The position numbers and the translations under genes were made by a program. The notes beneath the pieces are model-generated. The model was not told where the DNA came from. It saw nothing but the letters and a program-made list of their open reading frames with translations, and ran no database searches. DNA of 64,000 bases from Bacillus norwichensis (lineage in GTDB: Bacteria > Bacillota > Bacilli > Bacillales > Bacillaceae_C). Location of the stretch: assembly GCF_014836955.1 (NCBI RefSeq), contig NZ_JACSPV010000015.1, positions 1-64,000 on the forward strand, in the 5' to 3' direction. Shown in pieces: positions 33,452-41,796 of this stretch. Position 1 is the first letter of the stretch. Each line of letters starts with the position of its first letter.

Positions 33452-35587
33452 ATGAGCGGCTTGTTATGGATTAATTTGCTAGCAACGATTGCCGTTATCA
33501 GTTATGCGGTTTATTTATTTTTATACGTTCTAAAAACTAGATTTGATTATATTCTTCTTGGGAAGAAAGAAGAGTATGACAAGAAGCTTAAAGCAAGGCT
33601 TCGGAATGTTTGGATAAACGTACTTGGTCAAAAAAAGCTCTTAAAAGATAAAAAAAGTGGTATGATCCATGTCATGTTCTTTTATGGTTTTATACTTGTG
33701 CAGTTTGGTGCCATTGATTTTATGATTAAAGGAATTATTCCTGGGGCTCACTTGCCCCTGGGGCCACTTTATGGTGCCTTTAAGCTATTCCAGGAATTTA
33801 TTACATTAATGATTCTTGCCGCTGTTATCTGGGCGTTTTATCGCCGATATATTGAAAAGCTTGTTCGTCTAAAGCGTGACTGGAAAAGCGGTCTTGTTCT
33901 GATATTTATTGGTACACTCATGCTGTCTGTACTGATCGGCAACGGTACGTACCAAATATGGATGGAAGAAAACGTTCGGTTTATTAGCACGGAGCCTGTT
34001 GCTTCAACTATAGCAGTTCTGCTAAAGCTTCTTCCAAAAACAGCTGCTGCAGGAATATTTTACTTCATGTGGTGGGTGCATCTTCTTGCTCTTTTAACAT
34101 TCCTCGTCTATGTGCCGCAGTCGAAGCACGCTCACCTCATTTTCGGTCCGTTAAATACATTTTTTTATCGGATAGATAAAGTTGGAAAGCTGCGTGCGAT
34201 TGATTTTGAAGATGAAACCCAGGAATCCTATGGAGCTGGGAAAATAGAGGAATTCTCGCATGCCCAGCTGATTGATTTATACGCCTGTGTGGAATGCGGA
34301 CGGTGTACAAATATGTGCCCGGCAACCGGGACCGGCAAAATGCTGTCGCCAATGGACCTTATTCTGAAACTGCGCGACCATTTGACGAATACAGGTGCAG
34401 CCGTCACAAGAAAACAGCCTTGGGTGCCGGCAGCAGCTTTTGCCAATACGACAGGAAACCGACTGGCCCTGGCGGCCGGTGCGGAAAACATCAGCATCGA
34501 GGAGCTGTACAGCCCTTCTTTAATCGGTGATGTTATTACAGAGGAAGAAATTTGGGCATGTACAACATGCCGCAATTGTGAAGACCAATGTCCGGTGATG
34601 AACGAGCATGTAGATAAGATAATCGACATGAGGCGTCATCTTGTTTTGATGGAAGGGAAAATGGATGCGGACGCACAGCGTGCCATGCAAAACATTGAGA
34701 GACAAGGAAATCCGTGGGGATTAAATCGGAAGGAAAAAGAGAAGTGGCGGAAGCTTCGTAACGATGTCCATGTTCCTACTGTGAAAGAATGCAAGAAGGC
34801 TGGTGAAGATCCGGACTATCTGTTCTGGGTGGGATCAATGGGTGCTTTTGACAATCGCAGCCAAAAGATTGCTTTATCTTTTGCCAAATTGTTAAATGAA
34901 GCCGGTGTGTCGTTTGCCATACTTGGCAATAAAGAGAAAAATTCTGGAGATACACCGCGAAGACTTGGCAATGAATTTTTATTCCAGGAACTTGCCGCAG
35001 CGAACATCGCGGAATTTGAAAAGAATAACGTGACCAAAATCGTTACAATTGATCCCCATGCCTACAATATTTTCAAAAATGAGTATCCTGATTTTGGATT
35101 TGAAGCAGAAGTGTACCATCACACTGAACTCTTATTTCAACTTATCCAGGCAGGCCGCCTTGTCCCTCGTTTCCCGGTAAATGAAAGGGTTACATTTCAT
35201 GATTCATGTTATTTGGGAAGATACAATGAAATATATGATCCCCCTAGGGAAATATTAAAAGCTATACCAGGCGTGAAACTCGTTGAAATGGCCAGAAAGC
35301 GGGAAGAGGGCATGTGCTGCGGAGCCGGTGGCGGACTGATGTGGATGGAAGAAGAAACAGGCCAGCGAATAAATGTTGCGCGCACGGAGCAGGCATTGGA
35401 AGTCAATCCTTCTATTATCAGTGCTGGGTGTCCATATTGTTTGACCATGATCACAGATGGCACGAAGGCAATCGAAGTGGAAGATAGTATCAAAACGTAT
35501 GACGTTGTTGAAATGCTGGAAAAAGCAGTTTGCGGGCCGGTTGACCTATCTGAAGGGCAGGAAAATAAGGAAGAGGTACTCGTATAA
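33452..35587 (+). CDS. Membrane Fe-S ETF:menaquinone oxidoreductase (FadF/EtfD-like)
   Basis: A 711-aa membrane iron-sulfur protein. Residues 1-230 hold about six hydrophobic helices of a NarI-like membrane domain. Two [4Fe-4S] ferredoxin motifs follow (CVECGRCTNMCP and CTTCRNCEDQCP), then two CCG cysteine-rich domains (HDSCYLGR...CCGAGGG and SAGCPYCLTM). This is the layout of Bacillus FadF and mycobacterial EtfD, which pass electrons from reduced ETF to menaquinone. Its place after etfBA supports that role. The start is ATG 33452 after GGAAGTGA; an in-frame GTG at 33443 lies within that site. Repeat sequences separate it from etfA by nearly 600 bases, so it may have its own promoter. Confidence 0.9.
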   Translation: MSGLLWINLLATIAVISYAVYLFLYVLKTRFDYILLGKKEEYDKKLKARLRNVWINVLGQKKLLKDKKSGMIHVMFFYGFILVQFGAIDFMIKGIIPGAHLPLGPLYGAFKLFQEFITLMILAAVIWAFYRRYIEKLVRLKRDWKSGLVLIFIGTLMLSVLIGNGTYQIWMEENVRFISTEPVASTIAVLLKLLPKTAAAGIFYFMWWVHLLALLTFLVYVPQSKHAHLIFGPLNTFFYRIDKVGKLRAIDFEDETQESYGAGKIEEFSHAQLIDLYACVECGRCTNMCPATGTGKMLSPMDLILKLRDHLTNTGAAVTRKQPWVPAAAFANTTGNRLALAAGAENISIEELYSPSLIGDVITEEEIWACTTCRNCEDQCPVMNEHVDKIIDMRRHLVLMEGKMDADAQRAMQNIERQGNPWGLNRKEKEKWRKLRNDVHVPTVKECKKAGEDPDYLFWVGSMGAFDNRSQKIALSFAKLLNEAGVSFAILGNKEKNSGDTPRRLGNEFLFQELAAANIAEFEKNNVTKIVTIDPHAYNIFKNEYPDFGFEAEVYHHTELLFQLIQAGRLVPRFPVNERVTFHDSCYLGRYNEIYDPPREILKAIPGVKLVEMARKREEGMCCGAGGGLMWMEEETGQRINVARTEQALEVNPSIISAGCPYCLTMITDGTKAIEVEDSIKTYDVVEMLEKAVCGPVDLSEGQENKEEVLV

Positions 35588-35605
35588 TAGTAAAGGTTAC
35601 TAAGC

Positions 35606-35712
35606 TTTAGGCGCCATCGGTGAAGAATTAAGCCAAATTGAGGAGAAGGGTGAAACTCTCATTCAAAATTCATTTTGTGCTTGTCGCCAATTGGGCGCCT
35701 TTTACTTTTTTA
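35606..35712. repeat. Dispersed structured repeat, family 2, short copy
   Basis: TTTAGGCGCCATCGGTGAAG, AATTAAGCCAAATTGAGG, then TTTTGTGCTTGTCGCCAATT and GGGCGCCTTTTACTTTTTT. The GGCGCC ends pair, giving a long imperfect hairpin with a T-rich tail. It could serve as the terminator of the FadF-like gene. Confidence 0.7.
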
Positions 35713-35821
35713 TTAGTATAGTTAAATAAAATCCTTGAACAGCTGTCTTCATTTATTTACAATAAAGAGGAGACTTAATACCAAAAAGGAATAAAGTTAG
35801 ATGAAATCAGGAGGACAAACA

Positions 35822-36988
35822 TTGCTGAAAAAATGCCTGTCTGACGATTCGAGAAAAAACTCTCTTATTAAAGAAACCTATAGACAAATTCATAAACGTA
35901 GCTCTATTTCAAAAGCGGAATTGATTGAGATATTAGAAGCAAGACCAACTACGATGACACGTACGATAGAAGAACTCTTGGAAAATCGCTGGATTAAGGA
36001 AGGAGGAGTCGGTCCTTCAAGCGGAGGGCGGCCGCCTATACTTTATGAAACAATCAAGGAATCGGCATGGATCATCGGTATTGATATTTCCCGGACTGCC
36101 GTAAGAACCCTCTTGACAACAGTTGATTTTTCCGTCATAGACCGGAATGTCATTACCATGACAAATATGAAGACACCTGATGTGGTTTTTACTGAAATCA
36201 ACCGAGTAATTGATTCATGGCTGACCCGATATCATATTTCCTTCAACTCCCTTCTTGGAATCGGAGTGGGTGCGGTAGGACCTATCCATCGAGAAGAGGG
36301 AAAAATGATCAATCCTGAATCTTTCCTTGCGGCAGGTTGGGAGGATGTCGACATTCGCAAGGGACTTGAAAGCTTTCCTGTCCGTATTTTAATTGATAAC
36401 GGGGCAAATAGCGCGGCAGTGGCAGAATTTATCCATCATGACGAGGTATTCCGCAATATTCTTTATTGTGTCCATGGATATGGAATCAGGGGCGGAGTGA
36501 TGAATGACGGAAGGATATTTTATGCTGGACAGGGAGATACAAGTGCTCTCGGACATATCATCGTCCAGGCAAACGGAAAGATCTGCATATGCGGAAGGGA
36601 AGGCTGTCTAACAGCTTATGCTTCTTTTCCAGCAATGGTTGAAGAATATAAGAGGGCAAGTGGTGAAGAGGTGTCCTTTGAGAAATTCCTGCTATTGTTG
36701 GAAGAAGATGACCCAAAAGCTGTTCGGATTGTGACAAAAGCTGCATTTTATTTTGGGGTAGGCCTAGCGAATATGATCAATTCTCTTCGGCCGGAGCTTG
36801 TTGTTCTCCATGGCAGTCTTGTGTATGAAATATCCATTTTTTATAATGAGGCGATTGCCGCTGCCAAATCGCACATTTATATGCCGGAGATGTTTACTCC
36901 AGTCTTTAAAAAAGGCTCGCTGAAAGAAGAAGCGGTTGCGCTCGGAGCTGCAATGCAAGTGTTTCAATCTTATTTTAATGCACAATAG
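35822..36988 (+). CDS. ROK family transcriptional regulator
   Basis: A protein of 388 aa. The N-terminal 75 residues form a winged helix-turn-helix (SSISKAELIEIL, RTIEELLENRWIKEGG). The rest is a ROK sugar-kinase-like domain with IIGIDISRTAVR, GIGVGAVGPI, DNGANSAAVAE and a zinc-binding segment (GHI...CICGREGCLTAYAS). In the last, the common E of GCLE is T. NagC/XylR-type ROK repressors sense sugars or sugar phosphates. The start is set at TTG 35822, seven bases after a perfect AGGAGG; ATG 35801 is in frame with a weaker site and would add seven residues. It precedes two ChrA genes by 49 bases. Its ligand is unknown. Confidence 0.85.
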   Translation: MLKKCLSDDSRKNSLIKETYRQIHKRSSISKAELIEILEARPTTMTRTIEELLENRWIKEGGVGPSSGGRPPILYETIKESAWIIGIDISRTAVRTLLTTVDFSVIDRNVITMTNMKTPDVVFTEINRVIDSWLTRYHISFNSLLGIGVGAVGPIHREEGKMINPESFLAAGWEDVDIRKGLESFPVRILIDNGANSAAVAEFIHHDEVFRNILYCVHGYGIRGGVMNDGRIFYAGQGDTSALGHIIVQANGKICICGREGCLTAYASFPAMVEEYKRASGEEVSFEKFLLLLEEDDPKAVRIVTKAAFYFGVGLANMINSLRPELVVLHGSLVYEISIFYNEAIAAAKSHIYMPEMFTPVFKKGSLKEEAVALGAAMQVFQSYFNAQ

Positions 36989-37037
36989 TTTCGACTCTTT
37001 ATTCAAAAAAGGAAGAAAGTAGAAAGGAGCAATGGAG

Positions 37038-37634
37038 ATGCAAGAAAACAGCAAGTATCTGCTCCTGCAATTGTTTTGGGCCTTTATGAAAATCAGTCCT
37101 GTCACGTTTGGCGGAGGATTTGTCATGATGCCCTTAATGAAAAAAGAAGTGGTCGATAAGAAGAGATGGATTCAAGATAAGGAGATCATTGATTCCTTTG
37201 CACTTGCACAATCAGCCCCGGGATCAGTGGCAGTGAATTCGGCAGCTATTGTCGGTTATCGAATTGCGGGAGTGAAGGGAGCACTCACAGCAACAATCGG
37301 TATGATGATTCCGACCTTCTTCATCGTCATTATTTTAAGTCTTTTATTCCTTACTGTCAGAAATAATGATTATGTTGAAGCTGCATTTAAGGGGATTAGA
37401 CCCGCGGTTGTTGCTCTCATCGTATACGCCGCCATTTCGACTGTACGATCTTCCATATCGGATAAATTTACTTTGGCTTTAATGCTCATAGCAGTCATAC
37501 TGCTCATTTTCTTTCATCTGCACCCAGTCCTCTTAATTATTGCAGGAATTTTGAGTGGCATCGCCAATAGGAAAGTGAAGTCATCAAAGAAGGGAAAAAG
37601 CATACCCGCAAGAGAGGTTGAAGAAGGAAGGTAA
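37038..37634 (+). CDS. Chromate transporter family (CHR) half-protein 1
   Basis: A 198-aa membrane protein with about five hydrophobic segments, one CHR domain. The family mark FMKISPVTFGGGFVMMPLM lies near residue 16, followed by ALAQSAPGSVAVNSAAIVGYRIAG. Half-size CHR proteins work in pairs with inverted topology, and its partner starts four bases downstream. The family exports chromate in some bacteria, but most such pairs have no proven substrate. The start is ATG 37038, eight bases after AAAGGAG; ATG 37032 is too close to that site. The C-terminal tail is basic and hydrophilic. Confidence 0.88.
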   Translation: MQENSKYLLLQLFWAFMKISPVTFGGGFVMMPLMKKEVVDKKRWIQDKEIIDSFALAQSAPGSVAVNSAAIVGYRIAGVKGALTATIGMMIPTFFIVIILSLLFLTVRNNDYVEAAFKGIRPAVVALIVYAAISTVRSSISDKFTLALMLIAVILLIFFHLHPVLLIIAGILSGIANRKVKSSKKGKSIPAREVEEGR

Positions 37635-37638
37635 AAAC

Positions 37639-38169
37639 ATGCTATTAGATATATTTCTCACGTTTTTATTGATTGGCTTTGTGTCATTCGGCGGTGGTTA
37701 CGCCATCATCCCGATGATTGAGTTGGATGTTACCCGTCATGGATGGATGACATCACAGGAATTAATAGACGTCATTGCGGTTGCCGGAATGTCTCCCGGT
37801 CCGATTGCCACGAACACAGCTGTCTTTATCGGCTTCCATACAGCCGGATTGCCTGGAGCGATTACAGCTGCTGTTGCCATTACGATTCCCTCAGTTTTAA
37901 TCGTACTCCTCATAGCTGCTTTCTTTTACAAGTTAAATGAAATGACTATGGTTCAATCTGCCTTTTATGGACTGCGTCCCATTGTTACTGCACTGATAAT
38001 ATTTGCGGCTTATTCCTTCGCTTTGTCAAATGGCCTTTTTTCTATATCGAAGGAGGCGTTGACTGGAGGACTCCTATTTTTATTCTGTTTATTTGCTCTG
38101 ATAAAATTTAAATGGCACCCTGCATTGATTATTCTCATTGCTAGTTTAGCAGGTATTGTCCTATATTGA
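37639..38169 (+). CDS. Chromate transporter family (CHR) half-protein 2
   Basis: A 176-aa CHR half-protein, partner of the preceding gene. It has FVSFGGGYAIIPMIE near the N-terminus and VAGMSPGPIATNTAVFIGFHTAG, the second family motif, then four or five hydrophobic helices. The start is ATG 37639, seven bases after GGAAGG; an in-frame TTG at 37618 overlaps the first gene's end. The two half-proteins and the ROK gene form one co-directional unit leading into the sensor kinase. A common role with the kinase is possible but not shown. Confidence 0.88.
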   Translation: MLLDIFLTFLLIGFVSFGGGYAIIPMIELDVTRHGWMTSQELIDVIAVAGMSPGPIATNTAVFIGFHTAGLPGAITAAVAITIPSVLIVLLIAAFFYKLNEMTMVQSAFYGLRPIVTALIIFAAYSFALSNGLFSISKEALTGGLLFLFCLFALIKFKWHPALIILIASLAGIVLY

Positions 38170-38257
38170 ATCATCATTTTTCATATTGCACCTTCCAGCA
38201 TGCTGGGCTAATCTAGTAACACAGCCTTGGTGGATGACTGGGAGGTGTAGTTTTCTG

Positions 38258-40285
38258 TTGAAAAAATTTGTTTTTATTTTTATTTTACTCATTTCTATAT
38301 TTTTTCCTGTATCAGCACATGGGGATGATGAGGAAAACCCTGTACATAGCACTGGTTTATCTTCCCTTGAAAACAAGGTATTAAAAGTTGGCTTTGATCC
38401 TAAGTCCCCGCCTTATCAATTTCTGCGTAATGATCAATATGTCGGTTTTAATATCGACTTGATAAAAAAGATTGCTGATAACCAGCAGTTTCAAGTGCAA
38501 TATGTGCCATTAACGCTTAATCAAAGCATCGAAGCTCTTCGGGATGGAGAGATTGATATCATCCTCGGTGTTCCGTTTACAGCAGAATTTAGTGAAGTAG
38601 TCGATTTTACGGATCGATATTTAACTTCTTCGGTGGGAGTTCTTGTTCCAGCAGACAGCTCAATCGAGGAACTCACGGATCTGCAGGGAAAAAGGGTCGC
38701 TATTCTGTATAACACAATGGAATATGATTTCCTGAGAAATATCCGGAATATCCATTATCATTCAGCTCATAATGCAAAAACAGGTCTTGAAGTTTTATAT
38801 AAGGATCGAGCGGATGCTTATGTTGGAAACCAAATTACTGCAAAATATTTATTGAAGGCAAGAGGCTTGGAAGATGAATATCGTTTTTTAGATAGCCATC
38901 TATTGCCGCTTGAATATTCCTTTGCTGTCCAAAAAGGGAATTATCAATTGATGCACCATCTGAATATCGGAATCAGGCAATTGAAGCTGACGGATAGCTA
39001 TTCTGAAGTCTATAATAAATGGTTTGAAGACTTTGAGTCTCCCTTGAGTGAAAAACTAAAGAAAATCCGTGAAATGCTCATTTTTATCATCGTTCTAGCG
39101 CTTATCATCTTCCTGCTGGGATTTCGCTGGAACAGACTTCTTCAAAGAGAAGTCAATCGCAAGACGAAGGATTTGCAAGCCATGAATCTATCTTTGACAG
39201 AGCAAGTTCAGAAAACAAAGAATAGCGATCAGTTCAAAGAACAGATTTTGGAATCCAGTGCCAGAGGTGTGGTCACTTGTGATCAAAACGGTATAATTAC
39301 ATCCATCAATAATGTAGCCCTTGAAATGATGGGGGAAAAGCGAAAGCCGGGAGGGAAGAAGGCCAGTGACTTTCCTTTTCTTTGGAATATGCTGAAGGGA
39401 GATGTGGACGAAACGATTAAATCGGGCAAGAAGATGATTGGGAAAGAACGGAAGGCGACCCTTCCAAATGGAGAAGATTCTTATATCCGCTATGATATCC
39501 AGCCGTTGTACAATTTCCAAAATAAAACAACGGGTATCCTGCTTTTTTTTGAGGACATAACAGCAGAGAAAAGAATTAAGGATCAATTACAGGAGCAGGA
39601 AAAGAGCCGCGCGCTTATTCAGCTAGTAGCAGGATTGGCACATGAGATCCGGAATCCACTTACATCGATCAAAACCTTTGTCCAGCTTATTCCGATGAAG
39701 ATGAACAATGAAAAGTTCCGAAGTGAAATATCTACCCTTGTACCCAAGGAAATTGAGCGTTTGAACCAGCTGGTAGAAGGTCTGATTAATTACGCCAAGC
39801 CAGGCAGTGGCAAGGCAAACTCTCTTAATTTGGAAAGACTCATCCAATCTACCATTATTTTATTCAAACAAGAAACGGATAATAAAAATATTGAAATTGA
39901 ATGGAGAGTGGAGCCGGATTTATGGATTGAGGCGGATGAAAGCCAGATGAACCAAGTTTTGATCAATCTGTTTCTCAATGCCATCGAATCAATGGATAGC
40001 AAAAGAAAAAACAAAAAAGCTCAGGGCAAATTAACCCTCTCTATACATGCATGTCGCTCGGAGGAAGAGGTAATTGTGACGATTTCTGATCAAGGAGAAG
40101 GAATGACGGAAGAGGAGACAAGAAAGATCTTTGAGCCTTTCTATACGTCGAAGACATCTGGTACAGGGCTTGGGCTCTCTCTTTCCAAACAGTATATAAT
40201 AGAAAATAATGGATCACTGTCAGTTGAAAGCGAACCCGGCTCAGGAAGTGCATTTGAGCTGAGGTTCCCCGTAAAGGAGAATTAA
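38258..40285 (+). CDS. Sensor histidine kinase with periplasmic-binding-protein sensor domain
   Basis: A 675-aa kinase. It opens with a signal peptide (KKFVFIFILLISIFFPVSA) and an extracellular SBP_bac_3 domain at about 35-265 (LKVGFDPKSPPYQF, DGEIDIILGVPFT). A transmembrane helix near 280 (IFIIVLALIIFLLGF), a coiled linker, a PAS domain (about 345-460), the H-box LAHEIRNPLTSI and the ATPase boxes (NQVLINLFLNAIESM, ISDQGEGM, GTGLGLSLSK) follow. The binding domain should sense an amino-acid-like or organic-acid ligand outside the cell. The start is TTG 38258, the only one giving a proper signal peptide, with GGGAGGTG upstream. The partner regulator starts four bases later. Confidence 0.9.
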   Translation: MKKFVFIFILLISIFFPVSAHGDDEENPVHSTGLSSLENKVLKVGFDPKSPPYQFLRNDQYVGFNIDLIKKIADNQQFQVQYVPLTLNQSIEALRDGEIDIILGVPFTAEFSEVVDFTDRYLTSSVGVLVPADSSIEELTDLQGKRVAILYNTMEYDFLRNIRNIHYHSAHNAKTGLEVLYKDRADAYVGNQITAKYLLKARGLEDEYRFLDSHLLPLEYSFAVQKGNYQLMHHLNIGIRQLKLTDSYSEVYNKWFEDFESPLSEKLKKIREMLIFIIVLALIIFLLGFRWNRLLQREVNRKTKDLQAMNLSLTEQVQKTKNSDQFKEQILESSARGVVTCDQNGIITSINNVALEMMGEKRKPGGKKASDFPFLWNMLKGDVDETIKSGKKMIGKERKATLPNGEDSYIRYDIQPLYNFQNKTTGILLFFEDITAEKRIKDQLQEQEKSRALIQLVAGLAHEIRNPLTSIKTFVQLIPMKMNNEKFRSEISTLVPKEIERLNQLVEGLINYAKPGSGKANSLNLERLIQSTIILFKQETDNKNIEIEWRVEPDLWIEADESQMNQVLINLFLNAIESMDSKRKNKKAQGKLTLSIHACRSEEEVIVTISDQGEGMTEEETRKIFEPFYTSKTSGTGLGLSLSKQYIIENNGSLSVESEPGSGSAFELRFPVKEN

Positions 40286-40289
40286 TAGA

Positions 40290-41669
40290 ATGAAAGTTTT
40301 AATCATTGATGACGAACAGGCCATCTGCTCTTCATTGAAATTCGCCTTGGAAGACGAATTTGATGTGCAGGCAACTGTGGATCCTTATAAAGGGCTTGCG
40401 ATGTTAAAAGAACAAGAATTTGATCTTTGCCTGTTGGATTTGAAAATCGGAGCTGTAAACGGGCTTGAGATATTGGAGGAAATCAAGGTTGTCCAGCCTT
40501 CCACCGTTGTGGTCATGATGACCGCGTACGGTTCGATTTCTTCTTCGGTGGAAGCGATTAAAAAGGGCGCATATTCCTATCTAACAAAGCCACTTCATAT
40601 GGAAGAGCTGTTTTCTACAATGCGGCAGGCTGTAAAATTTCAGGAGCTTAATAAAAAGGTTGAATATTTAAGTCAGGAACTTGAAAAGAAATACGCATAT
40701 GAAGGAATTATCGGAAACAGCCCCGCGATGAAAAGCGTTTTCGAATTGATCGATAAGGTGAAAGATATCGATTCCAATATACTAGTTACAGGGGAAAGCG
40801 GTACAGGTAAGGAACTGGTTGTAAGAGCTATTCATTATTCTGGAAAAAGAAAGAGGGAGCATTTTGAGGTGGTTAACTGCTCCGCTATCCCAGAAAATTT
40901 GCTTGAAAGCGAACTGTTCGGCCATGAGAAGGGCGCTTTTACCGGCGCTATGTTTAAACGGGAGGGAAAATTTCAGCTTGCCGAAGGCGGAACTATTTTT
41001 CTCGATGAAATTGGGGAAATGCCGTTAGCGCTTCAAGCTAAGCTTCTTCGGGTCATCCAACAGCGGGAAGTGACTCCGCTCGGGGCCAATAAGCCGGTTA
41101 AGCTCAATGTAAGAATCATTGCAGCAACGAACAGGGATTTAAAGAAAGCAGTAGGAGAGGGCATCTTTAGAGAAGATTTGTATTACCGCCTCAATGTCTT
41201 GGAGATTAATTTGCCACCTCTGAGAGAAAGGCGGCAAGATTTGCCGCTCTTGATTCAGTATTTTATTGAAGAGTTCAATAAAGAATTGAGCAAAAGGGTG
41301 AAGGGCTTTTCTGAAGAAGCATTAAAATGGCTCTTAAACTATGATTATCCCGGGAATATACGCGAATTGGCCAATATCGTAGAGTCGGCCATGATTGTGG
41401 AAAAGCTAGACAGTCATGGTTTGATGGATTTGCCGAGACGTTATACCCAAAAGCCGGTACATCAGGAAGAAGCGGCTGATTCCATTGAAGCGGCAGCTGA
41501 AAGATTGGCGGGAATTCCGTTGAAAGAAATTGAAGAAAAAGTGATACTGGCAACACTGAAGAAGAATGGAAACCACCGAAAGAAAACGGCTGAAATGCTG
41601 GGAATTAGTGAGCGCGGACTGCGAGAAAAATTGAAAAATTACAAAGAAAGCGGCAAAACATTCCTGTAA
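40290..41669 (+). CDS. NtrC-family sigma-54-dependent response regulator
   Basis: A 459-aa response regulator. The receiver domain (1-120) has acidic residues D7 and D8, phospho-acceptor D50 in LCLLDLKIG, and Lys in YLTKPL. The AAA+ domain has Walker A GESGTGKE, the sigma-54 contact loop GAFTGA, Walker B GTIFLDEIG and the arginine region LRERRQDLP. The C-terminal Fis-type helix-turn-helix (NHRKKTAEMLGISERGLREKL) binds the enhancer. It is cognate to the kinase directly upstream. Its most likely target is the sigma-54 promoter at 41737, which drives the TAXI-TRAP operon immediately downstream. The start ATG 40290 follows AAAGGAGAA. Confidence 0.93.
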   Translation: MKVLIIDDEQAICSSLKFALEDEFDVQATVDPYKGLAMLKEQEFDLCLLDLKIGAVNGLEILEEIKVVQPSTVVVMMTAYGSISSSVEAIKKGAYSYLTKPLHMEELFSTMRQAVKFQELNKKVEYLSQELEKKYAYEGIIGNSPAMKSVFELIDKVKDIDSNILVTGESGTGKELVVRAIHYSGKRKREHFEVVNCSAIPENLLESELFGHEKGAFTGAMFKREGKFQLAEGGTIFLDEIGEMPLALQAKLLRVIQQREVTPLGANKPVKLNVRIIAATNRDLKKAVGEGIFREDLYYRLNVLEINLPPLRERRQDLPLLIQYFIEEFNKELSKRVKGFSEEALKWLLNYDYPGNIRELANIVESAMIVEKLDSHGLMDLPRRYTQKPVHQEEAADSIEAAAERLAGIPLKEIEEKVILATLKKNGNHRKKTAEMLGISERGLREKLKNYKESGKTFL

Positions 41670-41690
41670 GCGGAATTTTTTGCCGCTTTT
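41646..41690 (+). terminator. Intrinsic terminator overlapping the response regulator stop
   Basis: Stem AAAGCGGCAAAA/TTTTGCCGCTTT formed by the last codons of the regulator and the sequence after its stop, followed by TT and a second small dyad CCGC-TTTTT-GCGG. Confidence 0.75.
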
Positions 41691-41736
41691 TGCGGTTTCT
41701 AAAAATGGAAGCGCTTGAAATGACGGGATTCCTGAA

Positions 41737-41755
41737 TTGGCATGGATTTTGCAAT
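41737..41755 (+). promoter_or_regulatory. Sigma-54 promoter of TAXI-TRAP operon 1
   Basis: TTGGCAT-GGATT-TTGCAAT matches the -24 GG / -12 GC consensus with correct spacing, 42 bases before the binding-protein start. The same core recurs at 49094 and, on the minus strand, at 62402. Confidence 0.85.
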
Positions 41756-41796
41756 TATGTTTCAAGAAGTCAATTTACTATGGAGGGTCAAGAGAG

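Noticed and set aside
41705-41721. A cre site (TGGAAGCGCTTGAA) just upstream of the first sigma-54 promoter
   Set aside because: Three mismatches at fixed positions; more likely a chance dyad or part of an activator site.
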